A stretch of DNA of 64,000 nucleotides from an uncultured Aquimarina sp. GTDB lineage: Bacteria; Bacteroidota; Bacteroidia; Flavobacteriales; Flavobacteriaceae. Of this stretch, positions 46,757 to 56,251 are shown piece after piece (positions within the stretch are counted from its first letter, which is position 1; the number at the start of each line of letters is the position of its first letter). The stretch lies in the NCBI GenBank assembly GCA_947489685.1, contig CANLEM010000002.1, positions 248,001 through 312,000 on the forward strand, given 5' to 3'. Position numbers and translations under genes: made by a program. Below the pieces are notes generated by a model. That model ran no database searches. It was given only the letters and a program-made list of their open reading frames with translations, and was not told the origin of the DNA.

Positions 46757-48877
46757 CTAGTAAAATTTAGATCTTTTATCTTCTATCTCTGCAGCTTCTT
46801 TAAGCGCTTCAAATACTTTAGTATTTACCAATCCTATCTGAGCCTTTGAAGCTTGCGATGCGTAACTAATATACGTATCCAATCCACTTGCCGGAGTCTT
46901 TTTTGTCACTTCGATAACATATACTCCATTACTACCAACAATCGGATTAGAAATACCTCCTATCTCTCTAGCAAAAGCTGTTCCTACTACTTTTGGCTCT
47001 GTTCCTGCTCCACTAATCGTAGGCGTTTTCATATTTAATGCAGAAGCAGTTCTTACTGTTTGCCCCTGAGCACTTGCTATAGCATTTAAATCACTTCCCG
47101 CGATTTTAGCTTTTAACATCTCTGCTTTCTTTTCTTTAATTAATATAGGCTTTACTGTTGGACTTGCATCTGCTACAAGCATTGTACCTTCATCAGCTTT
47201 TGCAGTTAGTTGCACTACAGCATATCCTTCAGGGATTTCAAAACGTTTTATCTCACCTACTTTAGACTCTTCATTAAAAGCCCACTGTACGATAGCTCTT
47301 TTTGCTCCCAATCCAGGGATGTTTTCGTCTAATTCTTTAATTTTATTTACAGGACGTACAGCCAACTCATTTTCCTTAGATACTTCTTCAAAATCCTTAT
47401 CTCTTGCCGAAATCTGGAATTTTGTTGTTTCAGTAAATATTGCATTAATCGTTTTTTCGCTCGGTTCTATTTTTCGAGCAACAGTACCAACCTTTATCGT
47501 TTTTTGTTGATTTTTCTGATCATCTACACGAATAATATGATACCCAAACTGTGTTTCAACTATTCCTTGATCTCCAGTTTTATTTTCAAAACAATAATCG
47601 TTGAAAGCCGGAACCATAGTTCCTGGTACAAAAAACCCTAAATCTCCACCTTTATCTTTGTTAGAATTATCTGCCGAGTATGTAGCTGCTAATTCAGAAA
47701 ATTTATCATTATTTCCTTTTACTACTGCAGCAATACTATCGGCTAAAGATTTTGCTTCTTCTTTGGTACGTTTTAGATCACCAGCAGTACGAAGTCCTTC
47801 CCAAGCAACTAATATATGACTTGCTTTAACAGAATCAGGCATTTGCTTTTGAGCAACTACCCTTGATATTTTCATATATTCTCCATCTTTATACGGACCA
47901 TAAACTTGTCCTACAGCCAGGTTGTATAGTGTATCGGCTACAGAAGATGGAAGTTGTTTTTTGAATTTAAACGTATCATCAAACTTTAATGTAGAGTTTT
48001 GATTGATAAATTCCTCTACATTTTCTACGCTTGCAAATCCAGCAACAGAATCTGTAGTCTTAGTATTTTGATTAAATTCAACTTTATCATTTAATAGAGC
48101 GGCAACATCTTTCTTTATTTCATCTTCATCTTCTTGGCTAGCTTCTTCTTTAAAAATAACATATCGTATACTTCTAGAAGCATCGGCTTTATATTGCTCT
48201 ACGTTTTTATTAATATATTCTTGTATTTCGGCATCTGTAACATTTACATCTGCATCTTGGATACTAGAAAATGGAAGTTGAACATATTTGATATCAACAT
48301 TATCATTTTCCATCTTATATGCTAACTCTCCTTCTTTTAAAGTTGAACCAACACCTGCTTTAATCATATTTAGATATGTTTCTTCTCTAGCACCTTTACT
48401 AATAGAAGCTTCATAATCTAACCACTGCTGATATGCTTGCGGAGAAGTAGCTTTTACATTTGCTACATACTCTTGCATTTTTGCTTTATCAAAAACACCA
48501 GCTTCGTTCTGAAAAGTTGGATTATTAGCCAAAGACTCTTCTAATAATTCATTAACCTGATCTTTCCCTACCTTGATCCCTAATTCTTCAAACTGCTCTT
48601 CAAATACGGTTTCACGAATTTGTTGATCCCATACATAATTTACAGCCTGGATACTAGATCCACCAGTTCCAAAACTTCTAGAAGCCGTTTCGACCTTTCT
48701 TGCAAAATCGGTTCTATCAATATCTTTTCCATTTATCGTAGCGATAGTATTTTCGGCTTTCTGAGAAATCGCTCCTCCATTACGAATCAAATCCGCTAGT
48801 ACAAAAGAGAAGAGTGCCAATGCGATGATCACAATTAAAAAAACTGAGCGCTGTCTGATTTTATTTAAAACTGCCAT
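46757..48877 (-). CDS. PpiD/SurA-like peptidylprolyl isomerase
   Basis: A 706-residue membrane-anchored periplasmic foldase. N-terminal anchor SVFLIVIIALALFSFVLADLI (about 11-31), then a SurA-N-like helical domain, a parvulin domain at about 345-455 (KASHILVAWEG, GGDLGFFVPG, QFGYHIIRVDD), and a second chaperone part. It helps fold outer-membrane proteins leaving the Sec channel. It lies downstream of the lptC/CorC cluster, as in other flavobacteria. Confidence 0.93.
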   Translation of the reverse strand: MAVLNKIRQRSVFLIVIIALALFSFVLADLIRNGGAISQKAENTIATINGKDIDRTDFARKVETASRSFGTGGSSIQAVNYVWDQQIRETVFEEQFEELGIKVGKDQVNELLEESLANNPTFQNEAGVFDKAKMQEYVANVKATSPQAYQQWLDYEASISKGAREETYLNMIKAGVGSTLKEGELAYKMENDNVDIKYVQLPFSSIQDADVNVTDAEIQEYINKNVEQYKADASRSIRYVIFKEEASQEDEDEIKKDVAALLNDKVEFNQNTKTTDSVAGFASVENVEEFINQNSTLKFDDTFKFKKQLPSSVADTLYNLAVGQVYGPYKDGEYMKISRVVAQKQMPDSVKASHILVAWEGLRTAGDLKRTKEEAKSLADSIAAVVKGNNDKFSELAATYSADNSNKDKGGDLGFFVPGTMVPAFNDYCFENKTGDQGIVETQFGYHIIRVDDQKNQQKTIKVGTVARKIEPSEKTINAIFTETTKFQISARDKDFEEVSKENELAVRPVNKIKELDENIPGLGAKRAIVQWAFNEESKVGEIKRFEIPEGYAVVQLTAKADEGTMLVADASPTVKPILIKEKKAEMLKAKIAGSDLNAIASAQGQTVRTASALNMKTPTISGAGTEPKVVGTAFAREIGGISNPIVGSNGVYVIEVTKKTPASGLDTYISYASQASKAQIGLVNTKVFEALKEAAEIEDKRSKFY

Positions 48878-49013
48878 GATGTGTTATAATTTATTCAAAA
48901 TATAGTGGGCGAAAATACCATTTTATTGTAATAATACCAATTAAAAATATCAAAGTCTTTTGAAGTTTTTACGCTTTTAGTTTTTGCAATGGTATACAGT
49001 TGTTTTTGGCGCT

Positions 49014-49715
49014 CTATTTTTCTTGAATTACGGGTTCTTTTTGAGTTAAAATCCCATAAACTATTAAAAGTTGAGCTATAGCATACGTAACCATCACCCA
49101 AATATGTGAAAGAGGTAATTTTTTATAAAACATATTGATTGCCAGCAAACTATCGGAAAGCATAAAAAACAGAGAGCCTATAAAAATCAACATATAACTT
49201 ATTTCTGACACGTTCTTCGATCTTAAATACGCAGCATTAGACATCAATAAAATAATCAGCATATACATAACGACTGGAATCAACATATTTCCTAATCCAG
49301 AATGCAGCAGGTAAAACAATCCAAAACCATAAACCAGGGTACTTGCTCCAAAGTACCAGTTTTTACCTTGATTATCTCGCTTTTTCAGAAAAACAATGAT
49401 ATACATTATATGAGCTAGTAAAAACATAACCAACCCCATCATAAAAAAAAGTTGAGATTTATCGGTAAATAACAATAAGACATCTCCACATAAAGAACAT
49501 ATTAAAGCAATACCTATAAACCAAAAAACAGTTGGTGATAGTTTCTTTTTAAACCCCAAAAAAAACAGAATCAATGAGCCTATAATTGCAGGTTTGGTAT
49601 ACAATCTAAACTCTAGGTAAGATGCATTACTACTACATATAAGATCACATAAAAGAATAATAAAGTATACTACTATAAAAATAACATGTTTTTTACTTAG
49701 TATATTTTTACGCAT
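49014..49715 (-). CDS. YhhN/TMEM86-family lysoplasmalogenase-like membrane protein
   Basis: A 233-residue protein with eight transmembrane helices. Conserved acidic residues are seen in CGDVLLLF and LSDSLLAIN, the presumed active-site aspartates of the YhhN/TMEM86 family (alkenyl-ether lysolipid hydrolase in animals). The bacterial role is less certain. It starts 14 bp after the CorC-type gene and may be translated with it. Confidence 0.88.
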   Translation of the reverse strand: MRKNILSKKHVIFIVVYFIILLCDLICSSNASYLEFRLYTKPAIIGSLILFFLGFKKKLSPTVFWFIGIALICSLCGDVLLLFTDKSQLFFMMGLVMFLLAHIMYIIVFLKKRDNQGKNWYFGASTLVYGFGLFYLLHSGLGNMLIPVVMYMLIILLMSNAAYLRSKNVSEISYMLIFIGSLFFMLSDSLLAINMFYKKLPLSHIWVMVTYAIAQLLIVYGILTQKEPVIQEK

Positions 49716-49728
49716 TGCCTGAGAATGA

Positions 49729-50997
49729 TTAATCTTCGTTGGTTACTAATAGCTCTACAATTTCGATCTTAGTGTTAGAAGTTTCGATAATACTAATCTT
49801 AAAAGAATCGATGATTACCTCATCATTTTGTTGCGGTATTTCTTCAGTATGATTTACAATCATTCCACCTAAAGTTTCGTAATTTTCATTTTCAGGTAGA
49901 TTTAACTTATATGTCTCATTAATATAATCTACTTCCATCCTGGCCGAAAATCGATATCGATCACCTCCTAGTTGTTCTTCAATAAGCGCTAAAGAATCAT
50001 GTTCATCTTCGATTTCTCCAAACAATTCTTCGACAATATCTTCTACAGTAATAATACCACTAGTCCCGCCATACTCATCTATAACTACAGCAATACTTTT
50101 ATGTTTTTTGGTCAATAAGTTAAGAACATCCTTCACAAACATTGTTTCTGGAACAAAAACAACAGGAAGTATAATAGACCTTAACAATTTAGGTTTTTTA
50201 AACAACTCAAACGAATGCACATAACCGATAATATCATCTACGGTCCTATTATATACAATAATCTTAGACAGGCCTGTATCGATAAATAATTTACTTACTT
50301 CTTCTATGGATTGCGATTTTTCTACAGCCACGATTTCTGTTCTCGGTATCATTACCTCTCTGGATTTTACATCCGAAAAATCCAAAGCATTTTGAAAAAT
50401 CTGAATTTCGCTATCTATTTCGTCATGCTCTTCAACAGTTTCCATTTGTTCTGTGATATAATCTCCAAGTTCGGTCTTACTAAAAGCCAATTGTACCTGA
50501 TCCCCATCGGTTTTAAAAAATTGTTTCAGAACAACATCAGAAACCCATATTACAAAAGAAGAAATTGGAGAAAATAGGATATAAAAAACATATGCCGGAA
50601 AGGATAGCACTTTTAATAAATTATTTGAATAGATCTGAAAAAAAACTTTTGGCAAAAACTCGGCAGTAATTAAAATTACTAGTGTCGAAATAGATGTTTG
50701 CACTAATAAACTAATGCTACCAGCCAAATTGGGATAATACCCCTCGATTAACCCCATTAACAACTTACCCATATACAATCCGTATACAACCAAGGCAATA
50801 TTATTACCAACCAACATGGTGGCTATAAATTTTGAAGGTTTTTTGGTAAGTCTTTTAAGAATGTTTGAAATAAATCCACCTTGTTTTTTCTCGATTTCAA
50901 TATGGATTTTATTTGAAGAAACATAAGCTATTTCCATTCCTGAAAAAAAAGCCGAGAGTATTAGAGAAAGAACAATAACAATGATTTGTAATTCCAT
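49729..50997 (-). CDS. CNNM/CorC-type membrane protein (hemolysin family)
   Basis: A 422-residue protein: CNNM (DUF21) domain with four helices over about residues 1-185, two CBS domains (about 205-325, including PRTEIVAVEKSQSIEEV and IAVVIDEYGGTSGIITVEDIVEELFGEI), and a CorC/HlyC C-terminal domain. The family is linked to Mg2+/Co2+ transport; the GldE gliding protein belongs to it, but no gldD is adjacent, so I do not assign gldE. Confidence 0.9.
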   Translation of the reverse strand: MELQIIVIVLSLILSAFFSGMEIAYVSSNKIHIEIEKKQGGFISNILKRLTKKPSKFIATMLVGNNIALVVYGLYMGKLLMGLIEGYYPNLAGSISLLVQTSISTLVILITAEFLPKVFFQIYSNNLLKVLSFPAYVFYILFSPISSFVIWVSDVVLKQFFKTDGDQVQLAFSKTELGDYITEQMETVEEHDEIDSEIQIFQNALDFSDVKSREVMIPRTEIVAVEKSQSIEEVSKLFIDTGLSKIIVYNRTVDDIIGYVHSFELFKKPKLLRSIILPVVFVPETMFVKDVLNLLTKKHKSIAVVIDEYGGTSGIITVEDIVEELFGEIEDEHDSLALIEEQLGGDRYRFSARMEVDYINETYKLNLPENENYETLGGMIVNHTEEIPQQNDEVIIDSFKISIIETSNTKIEIVELLVTNED

Positions 50998-51000
50998 GAA

Positions 51001-51195
51001 TTAGTCTTTGTTATTCGCGTCAAATCGCTTTCTAAAATTGCGTTTAAAGAAGAACATAAAAACCGCGACTACTGCAAAAAAAAGATATAATAAACTTCTT
51101 CCTCCTTCTTGTCCCCATTCTACATACGCCTGATATGCAAAAAAACACATTACGGCCAAATAGGCATATTCGAAAAACTTAAATACTTTCATCAT
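51001..51195 (-). CDS. Small membrane protein of the lptC-corC locus
   Basis: A 64-residue protein with two hydrophobic segments (YAYLAVMCFFAYQAYV and LLYLFFAVVAVFMFFF) separated by WGQEGGRS and ending in a basic tail. No family function is known to me. It is tightly packed between lptC (13 bp) and the CorC-type gene (3 bp), so it is likely real and co-translated. Confidence 0.75.
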   Translation of the reverse strand: MMKVFKFFEYAYLAVMCFFAYQAYVEWGQEGGRSLLYLFFAVVAVFMFFFKRNFRKRFDANNKD

Positions 51196-51208
51196 AATAA
51201 TAGATAGG

Positions 51209-51769
51209 TCACTCTTCGATAAACATTATACCATCGTTTATTCTTGAATTCAAGATAGTAAAATCCTGATTAGCATCAAAACCATCGGCTTCATTGATAT
51301 TACCATCGGGCAAGAGGCTTTTGTATGGTTGATCTGTAAATATCCAATTTATATTTTGATCCCAATATAGCTGGCGTGCTTGTAAATGAGTACTATCAGC
51401 TGTTTTTATATCCACATTACCTCTCATATCTATTAGTCCCGTTTGCTGATAAGAAATCGCATAATCCGATGTGATCACACTTATTTTTCCTTCTTTATCG
51501 ATAACGTCTAATACGATCCCCTCTGGAAACTCATGGTATCCAAAAGATTTATTCGTAAAATCCAATACTTTAGAAGTTTTAAGTATTGCTGTAAGTCTTC
51601 CTGAGTCGGTATATTTAAGATTTACATCAAATGCTTCTGCAATTGGAGATTCTCCAGCAGTCTCATAATTTTTATTCTTTTTAGCGGTATTTGATTGACA
51701 TGAAAAAAACAATGTCACAGCAAAGGCTGTGACAAAGTTTATAATTATGTAATATTTTTTATGTTGCAT
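51209..51769 (-). CDS. lptC: LPS export protein LptC
   Basis: A 186-residue protein with an N-terminal hydrophobic segment containing a lipobox-like Cys (VTLFFSCQSN) and a periplasmic beta-jellyroll (GIVLDVIDKEGKISVITSDYAI, GNVDIKTADSTHLQARQLYWDQN). LptC carries LPS from LptB2FG to LptA. Its ATG shares a base with the stop of the TPR gene (TAATG). The possible lipoprotein form differs from the membrane-helix anchor of enterobacterial LptC. Confidence 0.9.
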   Translation of the reverse strand: MQHKKYYIIINFVTAFAVTLFFSCQSNTAKKNKNYETAGESPIAEAFDVNLKYTDSGRLTAILKTSKVLDFTNKSFGYHEFPEGIVLDVIDKEGKISVITSDYAISYQQTGLIDMRGNVDIKTADSTHLQARQLYWDQNINWIFTDQPYKSLLPDGNINEADGFDANQDFTILNSRINDGIMFIEE

Positions 51770-53151
51770 TATAGTTTTGGTACTCTAACTGTTTCACCAA
51801 TCCAACATCCTATGCTTACCGAAGTAACTCCTGGATTATTGAAAATATCAGTTTTGGTAGGAGCTAACCCTCTATAACTAACAGCCGTTTTACTTGCAGT
51901 CTTTCTTAAACTAGGATCAACTTTTCCTGCTCTTGTAGCATAACTTGCAGCTAACCAATATACCGCTTGCTTATTAAACTTGTTATCTCCACAAGCATTG
52001 GCACTACTTGCTACCATACTAGCAATCCTGAGGTATGCAGTACCCATAGATGGCTTGTATTTAAGCGCTTTTCTATAGTATCCTCTTGCTCTTCCTTTAT
52101 TTCCTTGTTTTTTCAAAACTTCACCAATTCTAAAGTACACTTTGGCTTTATCATTAGCTTTTGTTTCTAACTCGGCAGATTGATTAAAGTACTTTAATCC
52201 AGTAGTCGTCTTTTTATCTTTTAAGGCTAATATCCCAAGATAATAAGCTGATTTTGCCGATGGCTCTGCTTTATGCAATGCTTCTACTAACTTAAAGAAT
52301 AACGGATCATCTGTACAATCTTTGGCAGACATTCTACCCGCAGCACCTTTTAACCAGCTCACATCACTACTTTTAGCTCCAAATTGCTCATTATATAATG
52401 GAATTAGGTTAGCACAATCTGCTCTTGCTCCAAGTTTTTGATTAATTCCTGCTTTTACCTTACTAAACGCTGAAAGGTTAATACCTGCATTTTTAAGTTT
52501 TTTCTTTTCTTTTGAAGACAAAACAGTACCAGACTCTTCTTTTTCTGTATATCCAGCAATTATCTTTGCCAATCTACTTTCTTCATTTTCTATCTTCTCG
52601 GTAATATCATCATATAGATCAAAAACTCCTTGAAGTTCTTTTTTACCTTCATCATGCAAATCTACAAATAGCGAAAAATAAGTATATAATTTCTTAGGTC
52701 TTTTAAAATTATCCTTGTCTTCATTATATGCCTTATCAAATTCTGCAAATTGAGAATCTTTAGTTCCAATTTTGTTATCAAACATTAACTGTCCAATATC
52801 GGAATGCAGATCTCCTAATTTGGTCTTTGAAGGGAAATACTGAAATCGTTCCTTTTGTAGTGTTATAATCTCACTAGCAATTGCTTTTTTCTCTCCTGCT
52901 GTGGCTTTTTTTAATTTAGCCTTTAATAACTTCTCTCCAAACTGATATGTAGCGACACTATATGTTGGGCACTCTTTTCTTACTTTCCAAAGGGGTTCTT
53001 CAGCAGACGCATAATTCTTCACCTTAGCATGCTCATATGCAATAGAAGCTGTAGTAGCACAATCAGTAGCTTGGGCACTTACTTTTGTAGTACCTAAAAC
53101 TAATCCTGTTGCTATAACAAATAAAACTTTAGTATTCATAGCTGTATTCAT
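51769..53151 (-). CDS. Secreted tetratricopeptide-repeat protein
   Basis: A 460-residue protein with signal peptide (VLFVIATGLVLGTTKVSAQ) and several TPR-like hairpins; the clearest is KANDKAKVYFRIGEVLKKQGNKGRARGYYRKAL near residues 330-365, written here only as an outline. Four to five cysteines are in the mature part. It is co-transcribed with an outer-membrane protein and lptC, suggesting an envelope-assembly role by context. ATG four codons later is an alternative start. Confidence 0.8.
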   Translation of the reverse strand: MNTAMNTKVLFVIATGLVLGTTKVSAQATDCATTASIAYEHAKVKNYASAEEPLWKVRKECPTYSVATYQFGEKLLKAKLKKATAGEKKAIASEIITLQKERFQYFPSKTKLGDLHSDIGQLMFDNKIGTKDSQFAEFDKAYNEDKDNFKRPKKLYTYFSLFVDLHDEGKKELQGVFDLYDDITEKIENEESRLAKIIAGYTEKEESGTVLSSKEKKKLKNAGINLSAFSKVKAGINQKLGARADCANLIPLYNEQFGAKSSDVSWLKGAAGRMSAKDCTDDPLFFKLVEALHKAEPSAKSAYYLGILALKDKKTTTGLKYFNQSAELETKANDKAKVYFRIGEVLKKQGNKGRARGYYRKALKYKPSMGTAYLRIASMVASSANACGDNKFNKQAVYWLAASYATRAGKVDPSLRKTASKTAVSYRGLAPTKTDIFNNPGVTSVSIGCWIGETVRVPKL

Positions 53152-53155
53152 TGTG

Positions 53156-54400
53156 TTAATTAAATTTTATTTTTCTAAACCATTGATCGTTCAATGATAA
53201 ACTTATGGAAAAATTAAAGAATTCCTCTTTAACCAATCCAAAATCTGTTTTCCCTCGTTGGCCATATTCAAAACCTAAATTGACATTCGAGAATAATCTA
53301 CCAACTGGTAATCCTACTCCAAAAGACATGCCAAACTCATCTATCGAATTACCATTTATACTTAATCCTGTTTCTTCATATCTAAATCCAGCACGATATA
53401 CAACTCGACTAAAATAACTCGTCAACGAGTTATAATTAGGAATATAATATCCTCCCATCTTAAATCTTGATGCGCTTCTGTTTTCTACATTATCCTGTAA
53501 AAACAATTCATTAGTATCACTTCCTGCATCTACATATGTATATTCTGCACCTACAAACCAATTTTTTGGTTTTCCTATTCCACTTCCAAATTTCACCTCT
53601 GCAGGCAAATCTATATCTCTATCTTCAAGTTGTGTTTCTTGTCTTTCGACTACTCCTTCTGCTCCATTGTTACCGATAACAATGGTAGCAAGCTCTCTTG
53701 TACTTTCGGCAGTTAACCCAAAAGATGGTGTAGAAACAACAGATGCAGATAATTCTAATTTATCTGATATCATTGTCTTATAGACTACCCCCAAAGACAA
53801 ACTGAACGAAGACAGATTCGAACTTGTAATTTCTCTCGTATCAAACTGAATATCAGGCCTTCGTAAAACAGCTTTATTCTCAATATTTCCAAAGTTATAA
53901 TTAAAATCTAAACCAACGCTTAGATTCTTGTTAACTTTAGCTCCTGCGGATAAAAAAACCTTATTCAGGCCTCCTGTTCCTGTAAATCTACTTTCAGAAC
54001 CATCATCACTTATATCATTAAGCTGATAACCAACTGATGTAATAGGAATTATACCAAATCCAAATCCAAACTTACCTGCTGGTATCCCAACCGCCAGATA
54101 ATCTAATGATGCGACATCACCCGAAGAAGATTCGGTTTGATTACTAATCTTAAAATTACTGTTGGACCCTCCTACTGTATACGTAGTAAGTTTAAGTTCT
54201 CCAAAAGATGCTGGATTTTGAAGATTTAAATGAATACTATCTGTAATAATACTCAATCCCCCCATCGATCTATTTTCTACCGTTCCTTTAAACTTCTGAA
54301 TTCCTATTCCGTAAAAAGAATAAGGAGAAGAAGTTCCCTCCTGAGCATTGGACATCATGGCTGTAAAAGCCAATACGACTACTAAAATCTTCTTTATCAT
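53156..54400 (-). CDS. Outer-membrane beta-barrel protein
   Basis: A 414-residue protein with signal peptide ending MMSNAQ and a long array of amphipathic strands ending with an aromatic-rich C terminus (QWFRKIKFN). The first mature part (SSPYSFYGIGIQKFKGTVENRSMGGLS) is typical of a FadL/OmpP1-like flavobacterial barrel family. No specific function is known. It overlaps coaX by 4 bp (ATGA) and is 5 bp before the TPR gene. Confidence 0.8.
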   Translation of the reverse strand: MIKKILVVVLAFTAMMSNAQEGTSSPYSFYGIGIQKFKGTVENRSMGGLSIITDSIHLNLQNPASFGELKLTTYTVGGSNSNFKISNQTESSSGDVASLDYLAVGIPAGKFGFGFGIIPITSVGYQLNDISDDGSESRFTGTGGLNKVFLSAGAKVNKNLSVGLDFNYNFGNIENKAVLRRPDIQFDTREITSSNLSSFSLSLGVVYKTMISDKLELSASVVSTPSFGLTAESTRELATIVIGNNGAEGVVERQETQLEDRDIDLPAEVKFGSGIGKPKNWFVGAEYTYVDAGSDTNELFLQDNVENRSASRFKMGGYYIPNYNSLTSYFSRVVYRAGFRYEETGLSINGNSIDEFGMSFGVGLPVGRLFSNVNLGFEYGQRGKTDFGLVKEEFFNFSISLSLNDQWFRKIKFN

Positions 54401-55128
54401 CTACTATTATTAAAAGCTAAAATGTAGTTTAATCCCTCCAATAAAAAATTGGAAGTGGCAAATATGCCATTTTTTAATCTTTTAGACAAAAAATGTGCAT
54501 CTCCTCCGGTTAAAATAACTGTTAAATCAGGGTAAATGTTGCAATATTCTTCAATAACACCATTTATTTCATATAAAATCCCTTGTACAACACCCGAATG
54601 AATAGCTTCTTCTGTGGTGTTACCAATATGATTTTTAGGATTTTTGGGTTCTAACAAAGGTAATTTTGCTGTATAATTATTAAGACTTTGATATCTAAGT
54701 CTTATTCCTGGAGCAATTGCTCCCCCAAGATATTCTTCTTTACTATTTTTAAAATCATACGTTATACAAGTTCCCGCATCAATGACTAAAACATTTTGTT
54801 CAGGAAATTGATCAACTGCAGCCGCAACGAGCGCTAAGCGATCTATACCCAATGTTTCTGGTGTTTTATATAAATTTTTGAAGGGCATTTTTAACAAATG
54901 ATCTACTACAAGTGTGTCAAAAAAACGTTTGATATGCACAATAGCCCTCTCTTCTATATTAGATACCGAAGAAATTATAGCTTTTGTTATGAAAGTGTAC
55001 TTCTTCCTAATGATTTCTATTTCATCAATAAAGTCATTCTGCTCAATAGTTTGTTTATAAATGATTTGCGTATTATTAAACACACCTATCTTTATGTACG
55101 TATTCCCAACATCTATAATAAGATTCAT
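54397..55128 (-). CDS. coaX: Type III pantothenate kinase
   Basis: A 243-residue enzyme that phosphorylates pantothenate in CoA synthesis. The ATP-binding opening MNLIIDVGNTYIKIGVF, the substrate block GIDRLALVAAAV, and VIDAGTCITYDF (catalytic Asp) are visible. I choose ATG 55128, which begins the conserved first strand, rather than the in-frame ATG seven codons earlier. It heads the leftward envelope gene cluster and is divergent from the tRNA-Phe gene. Confidence 0.95.
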   Translation of the reverse strand: MNLIIDVGNTYIKIGVFNNTQIIYKQTIEQNDFIDEIEIIRKKYTFITKAIISSVSNIEERAIVHIKRFFDTLVVDHLLKMPFKNLYKTPETLGIDRLALVAAAVDQFPEQNVLVIDAGTCITYDFKNSKEEYLGGAIAPGIRLRYQSLNNYTAKLPLLEPKNPKNHIGNTTEEAIHSGVVQGILYEINGVIEEYCNIYPDLTVILTGGDAHFLSKRLKNGIFATSNFLLEGLNYILAFNNSR

Positions 55129-55179
55129 CCCATAAATAGTAAGCTGCAAAAGTACAAAACGATTTTTTTAATTTTTTCT

Positions 55180-55210
55180 TTTGACTATTAAAAAAAGCGT
55201 TCTATATTTG
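55180..55210 (+). promoter_or_regulatory. Promoter of tRNA-Phe
   Basis: TTTG (55180-55183), 19 bp, TATATTTG (55203-55210), 17 bp before the tRNA 5' end. A consensus Bacteroidota promoter. Confidence 0.85.
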
Positions 55211-55226
55211 CATCCGCTTACAGCAA

Positions 55227-55299
55227 GGTGCCTTAGCTCAGTTGGTAGAGCAAAGGACTGAAAATCCTTGTGTCCCTGGTTCGATTCCTGGAGGCACCA
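55227..55299 (+). tRNA. tRNA-Phe (GAA)
   Basis: A complete 73-nt cloverleaf: acceptor GGTGCCT/AGGCACC, D arm GCTCAGTTGGTAGAGC, anticodon loop CTGAAAA (GAA), T arm CCTGGTTCGATTCCTGG. CC follows the discriminator A, then T, so full CCA is not encoded. Conjugation genes begin about 3.5 kb to the right, but no second copy of the tRNA 3' end is seen in the window. Confidence 0.97.
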
Positions 55300-55304
55300 C
55301 CTTG

Positions 55305-55336
55305 AAAGCCCAAACATTTAGTTTGGGCTTTTTTTG
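55305..55336 (+). terminator. Terminator of tRNA-Phe
   Basis: AAAGCCCAAAC (55305-55315) pairs with GTTTGGGCTTT (55321-55331), loop ATTTA, followed by a T-run. Confidence 0.93.
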
Positions 55337-55696
55337 TTTACAACAATTTGAATTTCAAAGGTTTTAAGTATGTTATTCATTATATAACTTTCATAATAAA
55401 AACATATAATTTTTTTGTCTACCTATTGTCTACCAAAAAAACAAATTCGTTTACTTATTGTACATCAAAAATTTTTATTTTTCCGATAAGTTATGTCTAA
55501 ATTTGTGACGCTTTTAAAATTATAGTCCGCTTAGTTGTACACATACTAAAATAGTAAATCAATTTTGAGATTCTATATCTAAAAAAAACAAAAATTAACC
55601 AACTAACAAAGAGTTAGAAACTGTATAAGGAAATAAGAAAGTTTTTTTGGAAAGCTGTAAGTTTCATAATCTTTTACCGTTTTTGATCTATTTAAA
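55337..55696. other. Intergenic region after tRNA-Phe
   Basis: About 360 AT-rich bases with no supported gene. It contains two near-matches of the words GTCTACC and CAAATTCG/AAATTTGTG, but I see no integrase, no tRNA 3'-end repeat and no consensus promoter. It may hold the YceI gene promoter. Confidence 0.4.
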
Positions 55697-56251
55697 ATGA
55701 TGAATAAATTACTTTTTTTTGGGTTTCTGGTTACTGCTTTATCTTATACAGATGCTAACATATCTAATAGGTATATAGCTCGGCAGGGACAGGTTACATT
55801 TTTTTCGTATACCAATGTAGAAAATATAGAAGCTAAAAACAATCAGGTACTTAGTGTAATTGACCTTGATAAAAATGAAATTGCAATTAGTATGCTTATG
55901 AATGCCTTTATTTTTAAAAAGGCTTTAATGCACGAACATTTTAATGAGAGTTACATAGAATCTGATTTGCATCCCAAAGCAACTTTTGAAGGAACCATCG
56001 TTGATTTTAATCTTACCGATAAAAATACTCAAACCAAAATAATTAAAGGAAAGCTTACTATTAGAGACATCACAAAGGATATCGAAATTAAGACCAAAAT
56101 CGAATATACTGGTGAGAAATACATTTTAGCTGGAGAATTTGAACTGACTGTTAAGGATTTTGATATTAATATACCTTCTTTATTAGCTCCAAATATTGCG
56201 AAAACAATCTCAGTAAAATTTAGACTTGAATACCAAGCTTATGAAATATAA
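55697..56251 (+). CDS. YceI-family protein
   Basis: A 184-residue secreted protein of the YceI lipocalin-like fold. A short signal sequence (KLLFFGFLVTALSYTDA) is followed by the domain, recognisable from SDLHPKATFEGTIVDF and the conserved KGKLTIRDITKDIEI block. YceI proteins bind isoprenoid-like lipids in a barrel; the role here is unknown. ATG 55697 and 55700 are equivalent starts. The last 11 bases overlap the DUF5777 gene. Confidence 0.85.
   Translation: MMNKLLFFGFLVTALSYTDANISNRYIARQGQVTFFSYTNVENIEAKNNQVLSVIDLDKNEIAISMLMNAFIFKKALMHEHFNESYIESDLHPKATFEGTIVDFNLTDKNTQTKIIKGKLTIRDITKDIEIKTKIEYTGEKYILAGEFELTVKDFDINIPSLLAPNIAKTISVKFRLEYQAYEI

Noticed and set aside
48895-49101. A 68-codon minus-strand frame between the PpiD-like and lysoplasmalogenase genes
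   Set aside because: It overlaps the 3' end of the lysoplasmalogenase gene in another frame and has no recognisable feature.
49729-50997. gldE assignment for the CorC-type gene
   Set aside because: GldE belongs to this family, but gldD is not adjacent and the lptC-ppiD neighbourhood fits the general paralogue.
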